A DNA stretch of 64,000 nucleotides from Streptomyces ochraceiscleroticus (GTDB lineage: Bacteria > Actinomycetota > Actinomycetes > Streptomycetales > Streptomycetaceae). The stretch lies in contig NZ_JOAX01000019.1 in NCBI RefSeq assembly GCF_000720485.1, forward strand, positions 1 to 64,000, given 5' to 3'. Under the pieces are notes generated by a model. The model made no database searches. It worked only from the letters and a program-made list of their open reading frames with translations, and was not told the origin of the DNA. Both the position numbers and the translations under genes were made by a program. Below are positions 58,132 through 64,000 of the stretch, in pieces (the stretch's first letter is position 1; every line of letters starts with the position of its first letter).

Positions 58132-59121
58132 TCAGTGATGCCCGTCGTGTCCGGGAATCGTGCCGTCCGGCTTGGCGATCAGCAGCATGCCGGCCATGCC
58201 CATGTCGGAGTGGCTCTGGACGTGGCAGTGGTACATCCAGGAGCCGGCGCCCACGCCCTCGCCGGCCAGGAACTGGAAGCCGAAGGAGTCGGCCGGGCCG
58301 GTGATCTTGTTGTCGACGATCCGGCTGGGGTCGTCCGGGCCCTCCAGCAGGCCCGTGCGGTTGTCGGCCCAGCGATGCCCGTGCACGTGGAACGTGTGGT
58401 AGTACTCGCCATGCGTGATCATGATGATCTCGACGCGGTCGCCGATGGTGGCCTTGAAGTCGGGCCCCTTCGGCAGGTTGTTGATCGTCATGTCGTTGAA
58501 GACGATGGTGAACTGGCGGTCCGGGTCGGGCAGGATGTCGCCCTCCCTGCGGACCACGACCGGGCCGTAGAGGCCCTTGCGGATGCCGCCGGTGCCGTGC
58601 TCGGTGCCGACGACGTGGTCGTGGTAGTGCCAGTAACCGGCGCTGCCGGGGCGCCAGGTGCCGTCCTTGCGTCTGCCGGGTCTGTGGGTACGCCAGGTGT
58701 AGGTGCGGGTGCCGCCCGGCTCGATGTGGCTGCGGTTCATCTTCGTGCCGTCGCTGGCGGTGTCGTAGTCCACGCCGTGGACGTGCAGACTGGCCGCGAC
58801 GTCGAGGGTGTTGGTGACCTCGATGTGCAGGGTGTCGCCCTCGATGAGCTCGATGAGCGGGCCGGGGACGGTGGCCTTGCCCTTCTCCAGGCCGTAGCCG
58901 AGCTTTCCGTCGGGGAGTTGCTCCATGTAGAGCTTCAGGTGCTTCACCTCGCCGCCGGCGCCTGCCCTGCGCACGGCGTCCTGGGACGCGGCGGCCGGTG
59001 CGGCGGCCGAGGCCGCCGGAGCCAGGCCGATCGTGCCGAGTGCCGCGGCGGCGGCCCCGCCCGCGAACAGCCGGCGGCTGAACGTGCCCCGCACGGTGGG
59101 GTTTTCGACTGGACCGGTCAT
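58132..59121 (-). CDS. Two-domain small laccase (SLAC type multicopper oxidase)
   Basis: A 329-residue extracellular copper oxidase closely resembling the small laccase of Streptomyces coelicolor. A Tat-type signal ([12 protein letters not shown]) precedes it. The copper sites are complete: [33 protein letters not shown] and [14 protein letters not shown] for the T1 and trinuclear centres. It oxidises phenolic or other one-electron donors and reduces O2 to water as a trimer. ATG 59121 follows GAGGGGAG. It diverges from the ThuA/sugar dehydrogenase operon. Confidence 0.95.
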   Translation of the reverse strand: MTGPVENPTVRGTFSRRLFAGGAAAAALGTIGLAPAASAAAPAAASQDAVRRAGAGGEVKHLKLYMEQLPDGKLGYGLEKGKATVPGPLIELIEGDTLHIEVTNTLDVAASLHVHGVDYDTASDGTKMNRSHIEPGGTRTYTWRTHRPGRRKDGTWRPGSAGYWHYHDHVVGTEHGTGGIRKGLYGPVVVRREGDILPDPDRQFTIVFNDMTINNLPKGPDFKATIGDRVEIIMITHGEYYHTFHVHGHRWADNRTGLLEGPDDPSRIVDNKITGPADSFGFQFLAGEGVGAGSWMYHCHVQSHSDMGMAGMLLIAKPDGTIPGHDGHH

Positions 59122-59233
59122 CGTGCTCCCCTCGCAGAAAGCGCTCTCGGCAGTGTGCCGCTTGGGACGGTAGCGCCGTGATCTTCGTTTATCCACGGCA
59201 AGGACAAAGTTTGTTGACTTGCGGTCATAGCTA

Positions 59234-59262
59234 TTGGCGAGCCGCCGAAAGAGGTCTAGCTT
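59234..59262 (+). promoter_or_regulatory. Promoter of the sugar-dehydrogenase operon
   Basis: TTGGCG (59234-59239) and TAGCTT (59257-59262) are separated by exactly 17 bp and match the HrdB-type consensus TTGAC-N16-18-TANNNT with small deviations. Transcription would start near 59269, leaving a leader of about 47 bases before ATG 59316. Confidence 0.6.
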
Positions 59263-59315
59263 CGTCGGCTGTCGCTGTGTGCTCACAGCTGTGTCTTCAG
59301 AGGGGTGGGTGAACC

Positions 59316-61796
59316 ATGCGTCGCGCACCACGTCAGAAACGCACCACCACCGGACGGCTGAGACGGACGGCCGGGCTGTCCGCGCTGGCCGTCACGGCGG
59401 CCCTGCTGGGCGGGACCCCCGCGCTGGCCGGGGCCCCGCCGGAACCTTCCGTGCCCAAACTCGCACTGCCCTCGCCGCCCGGTGGCGAGAACGTCCGCGT
59501 CCTGGTCTTCCACGCCTCGGCTGGCGAGGAGCCACCGACGGTGAACGCCGGCATCGAGGCGATCGAGAAGATCGGGCGGCAGGGGCCGGCCGCCGAGCAC
59601 TTCACGATCGACGCCACGGCCGACCCGTCGGTCTTCACCAAGCCCCGGCTCGGCCGGTACAACGCGGTCGTCTTCCTGACCGGCGGCGGCGACGTCCTCG
59701 ACCCGGAGCAGGAAGCGGGGCTGGAGAGCTACATGGAGGCCGGCGGCGGGTTCGTCGGCATCCACAACGCGGCCCGCGCCGAGCCGTACTCCGAATGGTT
59801 CACCGGCCTGATCGGCGCCCGCCCCACGGGCGGCACGGACAACGTGCAGCGCGCCACCGTCGAGGTCGGCGACCGCGACAACCCCGCCACCAAGAGCCTG
59901 CCGCTGGAGTGGAAGCGCCCCGACCGGTGGCTCAACTGGGCGGAGAATCCGAGCGGTTCGGTGCACACCGTGGCCCGCGTACGGGAGAACACGTTCCGGC
60001 CCGGCACGGGTGCCAACGGCGCCGACCATCCCATCTCCTGGTGCCGTGACTACGACGGCGGGCGGTCCTTCTACACCGGCATGGGCGGCACCGCGGCCGG
60101 CTTCCAGGAGACCGACTTCCGCGCCCATCTGCGCGGCGCGCTGCTGTGGACCACCCGGCTCGCCCGCGCCGACTGCCAGGCCACCATCGCCTCCCATTAC
60201 AAGGCCGAGCGGGTCACTCAGCCCAACCAGCCCGGGCAGCACGACCAGATCGGCGAGCCGCACGGCGTGGTGACCGCCAAGGACGGCCGCGTCTTCTCCA
60301 TCGGCCGCGGCGGCGAGGGCTCGGACGCGCCCGTGATCACCGACTGGAACAACCCGGACATCGGCAAAGGCAAGGGCACCGTCCACGTCTACGACCCGGA
60401 GACGAAGAAGGTCACGCTCGCGGGCGAGCTCACCGTCTTCGGCAACAAGGGTGGCGGCGACGAGCTGGTCAAGAACGAGGAGGGGCTGCTCGGCATCGAG
60501 CTGGACCCGGACTTCCTCGACAACGGCTGGGTGTATCTCCACTACACGCCGCACTCGGAGATCGACCGCGACACGCACATGGCCGAGCGCCGCGTCTCCC
60601 GCTTCACCATGGACCTCAAGACCGACAAGCTGGACCTCTCCTCGGAGAAGGTGCTGCTGAAGTGGCCGGTGCAGATCCACAGCTGCTGCCACGCGGGCGG
60701 CGGCATGGCCTGGGACTCCAAGGACAACCTCTACATCGCCACCGGTGACAACAACTCCAGCCGGTTCAGCGACGGTTACTCGGGCAACAACCCGGAGCCG
60801 AACTTCAAGGGCGTCTCGTTCGCCGATGCCCGTCGCACCGCGGGCAACACCAACAACCTCAACGGGAAGATCCTGCGGATCCACCCCGAGGACGACGGCA
60901 CGTACACCCTGCCCGAGGGCAACCTCTTCACCGGCAAGGAGACCGACGAGGGCGGCGGCAAGACCCGCGGCGAGATCTATGTCATGGGCGTCCGCAACCC
61001 CTCCCGCATCTCCGTCGACAAGAAGACCGACACGCTCTACGCGGGCTGGGTCGGCCCGGACGCGACCGACCCGAGCGAGACCTGGGGCCCGGCGAAGTAC
61101 GACACGTTCGCCGCGATCACCCATGCCTCCAACCGCGGCTGGCCGTTCTGCATGGGCAACAAGCAGCCCTACCGCGACCGCAACCTCCCCGACCCGAGCA
61201 AGCCGCTGGGCTGGTACGACTGCGACAACCTGAAGAACGAATCGCCGAACAACGACGGGCTGGTCAACATCCCGCCCGCCGAGGCCAACAACATCTGGTA
61301 CTCCCCCGCCGGCGGCGGTCCGGACTTCCCGCGGAACGCCGACGGCGTGCCGAGCTACAAGAAGTCCGAGCAGAAGTTCCTGCTGCCCTGGCTCAAGGGC
61401 GGCGGGCAGGCCGCGATGGACGGGCCGGTCTACCGCTACGACGCGAAGACGGTGGGCAAGGACGCCTGGCCCGCGTACTGGGACGGCAAGTGGTTCGTCG
61501 GCGACTTCTACGACGGTGAGCAGCCGCGGAACGCGGTCGTCATGGATCCGAAGACGGCCGGCTCGGGCGGGCTGCCCGTGCACGCCGAGACCCTGGACAA
61601 GATCGTCCCGGTGGGCGCCGACGGCATCCGCAACCTGATGGGCTGGACGTTCGCACCCGACGGCTCGCTCTATGTCCTGGACTACGGGCGCGGCTTCTTC
61701 ACCCACGACGCCAAGTCCGCGCTGTGGCACGTCACCTACCACGGCGGCCCGGCGACTCCGCTCCCCGCCGATCTGGCCCGGAAGGCGGTCAAATGA
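59316..61796 (+). CDS. Secreted ThuA-domain/PQQ-dependent sugar dehydrogenase fusion
   Basis: An 826-residue exported protein. The signal peptide spans about 1-38. A ThuA-like domain covers about 60-280 ([42 protein letters not shown]). A glucose/sorbosone dehydrogenase-type beta-propeller covers about 300-820 ([52 protein letters not shown]). ThuA is linked to 3-keto-disaccharide metabolism, and the propeller would oxidise sugars with PQQ. Its stop overlaps the next start in ATGA, so both proteins are made together. Confidence 0.87.
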   Translation: MRRAPRQKRTTTGRLRRTAGLSALAVTAALLGGTPALAGAPPEPSVPKLALPSPPGGENVRVLVFHASAGEEPPTVNAGIEAIEKIGRQGPAAEHFTIDATADPSVFTKPRLGRYNAVVFLTGGGDVLDPEQEAGLESYMEAGGGFVGIHNAARAEPYSEWFTGLIGARPTGGTDNVQRATVEVGDRDNPATKSLPLEWKRPDRWLNWAENPSGSVHTVARVRENTFRPGTGANGADHPISWCRDYDGGRSFYTGMGGTAAGFQETDFRAHLRGALLWTTRLARADCQATIASHYKAERVTQPNQPGQHDQIGEPHGVVTAKDGRVFSIGRGGEGSDAPVITDWNNPDIGKGKGTVHVYDPETKKVTLAGELTVFGNKGGGDELVKNEEGLLGIELDPDFLDNGWVYLHYTPHSEIDRDTHMAERRVSRFTMDLKTDKLDLSSEKVLLKWPVQIHSCCHAGGGMAWDSKDNLYIATGDNNSSRFSDGYSGNNPEPNFKGVSFADARRTAGNTNNLNGKILRIHPEDDGTYTLPEGNLFTGKETDEGGGKTRGEIYVMGVRNPSRISVDKKTDTLYAGWVGPDATDPSETWGPAKYDTFAAITHASNRGWPFCMGNKQPYRDRNLPDPSKPLGWYDCDNLKNESPNNDGLVNIPPAEANNIWYSPAGGGPDFPRNADGVPSYKKSEQKFLLPWLKGGGQAAMDGPVYRYDAKTVGKDAWPAYWDGKWFVGDFYDGEQPRNAVVMDPKTAGSGGLPVHAETLDKIVPVGADGIRNLMGWTFAPDGSLYVLDYGRGFFTHDAKSALWHVTYHGGPATPLPADLARKAVK

Positions 61797-63970
61797 ACCG
61801 GCGGCTGACCGCTCTGCTGTCCGTCCTGTTCCTGTTGCTCGGGGTGGGCGCCACGGCGGCCTACGGGCAGCCGGCGCCCGTCGAGGCGCAGCAGGTGCTG
61901 ACCTGGACGGCGGGCGACGACATCACCAAGTACGCCTCGGCGCCCACCACCGCGGTGGCCGGGAAGACGACCATCGTCTTCGAGAACAGCGAGGCCACCG
62001 GCAACACCATGGGGATGCCGCACACCCTGACCTTCGTCACCTCCGACTCGGAGTACAACCAGGACGTCAGCCTCAACATCATGGCGAACCCCGGTGACTC
62101 CTCCGGCGGCAAGCACACCGCCGAGGTGACGCTCACCCCGGGCAAGTACCGCTACCACTGCACGATCCCTGGCCACGAGACGATGCAGGGCGTCCTCGTC
62201 GTCACCGACGGCGGCAGCGAGGACACCACCGCGCCGGAGACCTCAGCGAAGGTCGAGGGGCAGAAGAACGCCGACGGTGCGTACGTGGGCAGCGCGTCCG
62301 TGACCGTCTCGGCCACGGACGAGGGCTCGGGCGTGGACCGCATCGAGTACGCGGTGGGCGACGGCGGCTTCCAGCCCTACACCGCGCCCCTCGTGGTCGA
62401 CCAGGTCGGCACGCACAAGATCCGTTACCGGGCCGCCGACAAGGCGGGCAACGTCGCGGCGGAGAAGACGGTGGACTTCACCGTCGTCGCGCCGCCGACG
62501 GACGACACGACCCCGCCGGAAACGAGCGCGACGGTAACCGGGGAGAAGAACGCGGACGGCGCCTACGTCGGCATGGCGACGGTCACCGTCACCGCGTCCG
62601 ACACCGGGTCGGGCGTCAACACCATCGAGTACGCGCTCGGGGACGGCGCCTGGCAGCCGTACACCGCGCCCGTGATGGTCCACGAGGCGGGCAGCCACAA
62701 GGTCCGCTACCGGGCCGCCGACAAGGCCGGCAACGCGGCCGCGGAGAAGTCGGTGGACTTCACCGTCGTCGCGCCGCCGCCCGAGGACACCACCCCGCCG
62801 GACACCGCGGCCAAGGTCAAGGGGGACAAGAACTCGGACGGCGCCTACATCGGGAAGGCGACGGTGACCCTCACGGCCACCGACGAGGGCTCCGGCGTGG
62901 CGAAGACCGAGTACTCGCTGGACGGCGGGCCGTACCTCGCGTACGAGGCGCCGGTGATCGTGGACCGGGTGGGGTACCACTCGCTCGCGCACCGGGCGAC
63001 GGACAAGGCGGGCAACACCTCGCCCGCGCGGACGGCCTCCTTCACCGTCGCCACGGGCGGCGGGGTGCCGGCGCCGCCCTGTCCGGAGCACGACGAGCGG
63101 CTGACCGTCATCGTCGGCACGGTCGACACCGGCGTGCCGAACCGGGTCACCGGCAACCGCTGCACGATCAACGAGCTGATCGAGGACGAGAAGGACTGGT
63201 CCTCGCAGGCGCTCTTCCTCAAGCACGTCACGGAGGTGACCGACAAGCTCCTGAAGGACGGAGTGATCGACAAGCGGGAGTACCGCGCGATCAACAAGGC
63301 GGCCCGCCAGTCCGGCATCGGCAAGCCCGGGCAGCACACCGGCTACCGCGACCTCTTCGACGGGACGCAGGCGTCCTTCGAGAAGTGGGAGCACGTGGGC
63401 GGCGGTGCCTTCTCGCTCACCGGTGACGGCGCCATGACCAGCAGCACGACGGTCGACGGCATGGGCATGCTGTGGTTCCCCGAGCGCCGCTTCGACGACT
63501 TCTCGCTGAAGCTGCAGTTCCGGGACGACGCGCCGGGCACCGGCAACGCCAACGGCGGGGTCTTCGTCCGCTTCCCGAACGTCCATGACCACCCCGAGGA
63601 GTCCCGGCCCGAGTGGGTCGCCATCAAGTACGGACATGAAGTCCAGATCCTGGACCGCCCGGACGGCGACATGTACAAGACGGGCTCGGTCTACGGCTTC
63701 GACCGGGTCGGTCTCGGCGGCGCCGGGGTCACGCCCAAGGGCACCTGGAACGACTACGAGATCCGGGTGACCGACCAGCACTACGAGATCTACCGCAACG
63801 GCAAGCTGATCAACGAGTTCGACAACACCGGCGGGCAGACCTTCTACCCGCCGCGCTCCGACGACCCGGGCACCGACGGTCGGCGCTACGCCTCCGGCTA
63901 CCTCGGCCTCCAGGTCCACAGTACGAGCGATGTCATCTCGTACCGCAATATCCGCATCCAGGAGCGGTGA
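61793..63970 (+). CDS. Cupredoxin/OmpL47-repeat/3-keto-disaccharide hydrolase fusion
   Basis: A 725-residue exported protein. The signal peptide covers about 1-29. A blue-copper domain (about 33-138) has ligands His77, Cys123, His128 and Met131 (YRYHCTIPGHETMQG). Three OmpL47-type beta repeats of about 95 residues follow (143-237, 238-332, 333-428; each contains RAADKAGN or RATDKAGN). A cysteine-containing linker region covers about 435-530. A C-terminal 3-keto-disaccharide hydrolase (DUF1080) domain (about 540-725; YRDLFDGTQASFEKWEHVG) ends STSDVISYRNIRIQE. It would hydrolyse oxidised glycosides and may take electrons from the coupled dehydrogenase. Confidence 0.88.
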   Translation: MNRRLTALLSVLFLLLGVGATAAYGQPAPVEAQQVLTWTAGDDITKYASAPTTAVAGKTTIVFENSEATGNTMGMPHTLTFVTSDSEYNQDVSLNIMANPGDSSGGKHTAEVTLTPGKYRYHCTIPGHETMQGVLVVTDGGSEDTTAPETSAKVEGQKNADGAYVGSASVTVSATDEGSGVDRIEYAVGDGGFQPYTAPLVVDQVGTHKIRYRAADKAGNVAAEKTVDFTVVAPPTDDTTPPETSATVTGEKNADGAYVGMATVTVTASDTGSGVNTIEYALGDGAWQPYTAPVMVHEAGSHKVRYRAADKAGNAAAEKSVDFTVVAPPPEDTTPPDTAAKVKGDKNSDGAYIGKATVTLTATDEGSGVAKTEYSLDGGPYLAYEAPVIVDRVGYHSLAHRATDKAGNTSPARTASFTVATGGGVPAPPCPEHDERLTVIVGTVDTGVPNRVTGNRCTINELIEDEKDWSSQALFLKHVTEVTDKLLKDGVIDKREYRAINKAARQSGIGKPGQHTGYRDLFDGTQASFEKWEHVGGGAFSLTGDGAMTSSTTVDGMGMLWFPERRFDDFSLKLQFRDDAPGTGNANGGVFVRFPNVHDHPEESRPEWVAIKYGHEVQILDRPDGDMYKTGSVYGFDRVGLGGAGVTPKGTWNDYEIRVTDQHYEIYRNGKLINEFDNTGGQTFYPPRSDDPGTDGRRYASGYLGLQVHSTSDVISYRNIRIQER

Positions 63971-64000
63971 ACGCGCGCACTGACGGCGGCGGCCGCCGGG

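Overview
The window looks like chromosomal DNA from a Streptomyces-type actinomycete. Base composition is very GC-rich, with almost exclusively G or C in third codon positions. It encodes two SsgA-like sporulation/cell-division proteins, a two-domain small laccase, a mycothiol-dependent maleylpyruvate isomerase homologue, SCO6745-type and DUF2630 proteins, and many GTG starts. No phage, plasmid, transposase, rRNA, tRNA or CRISPR array was seen. Positions 1-68 are not biological: they are an Illumina Nextera i7 adapter left on the contig end. Genomic sequence starts at 69, inside a 25-bp tandem repeat.

Layout. (1) 0.2-4.6 kb: a crotonase-fold protein lacking both catalytic glutamates, a mycothiol-dependent isomerase homologue, a GlxA-type regulator followed by an isonitrile-hydratase-like DJ-1/PfpI protein, and an SCO6745 family protein. 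(2) 4.7-13.8 kb: tex, ended by a perfect 50-bp palindrome; a MarR/SDR divergent pair with an operator-like dyad; a FUSC membrane protein divergent from a D-amino-acid oxidase; and a BCCT transporter. (3) 13.9-20.1 kb: four exported hydrolases (M14 carboxypeptidase, S15 X-Pro dipeptidyl-peptidase, M1 aminopeptidase, sphingomyelinase). (4) 20.2-24.7 kb: an amino-acid permease with a CRP-type palindrome upstream, a two-gene GTPase plus tail-anchored protein operon, and a MerR regulator. (5) 24.7-30.5 kb: a four-gene acyl-CoA degradation operon (racemase, acyl-CoA dehydrogenase, thiolase, hydratase/dehydrogenase) with a KstR-like operator. (6) 30.7-33.5 kb: MgtC/SapB protein, trans-acting enoyl reductase homologue, endonuclease V. 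(7) 33.5-38.2 kb: the acetoin dehydrogenase operon acoABC with an AcoR-like GAF regulator that lacks the sigma-54 AAA+ module. (8) 38.9-44.2 kb: a NarL-type response regulator, a flavodoxin-like protein, YciI, and a SIS isomerase/class II aldolase/DeoR amino-sugar cassette. (9) 44.9-49.9 kb: SDR/TetR pair, a small secreted protein, a second FUSC protein, and a MarR regulator. (10) 50.1-55.1 kb: DUF2630, two paralogous SsgA-like genes, and a response regulator, histidine kinase and GerMN-like lipoprotein operon. (11) 55.2-64 kb: GMC oxidoreductase, DUF4185/DUF5005-like propeller, small laccase, ThuA-PQQ sugar dehydrogenase, and a cupredoxin/OmpL47-repeat/3-keto-disaccharide hydrolase fusion.

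Two themes stand out. First, many intergenic regions carry short degenerate tandem arrays, each with its own period: 25, about 30, 19, 12, about 32, 13, 19, 20 and about 27 bp. Most lie between 38 and 52 kb, and several begin right after a stop codon. Their unit sizes and sequences differ, so they are not copies of one mobile repeat. Second, 58-64 kb encodes a coherent set of exported copper and quinone redox enzymes together with a keto-glycoside hydrolase. This could be an extracellular oxidative carbohydrate-degrading system with its own electron route to oxygen.

Start sites were chosen from ribosome-binding sites, signal peptides, 4-bp stop/start overlaps and family lengths, and often differ from the longest open frame. 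All family assignments come from reading motifs; no database search was possible.
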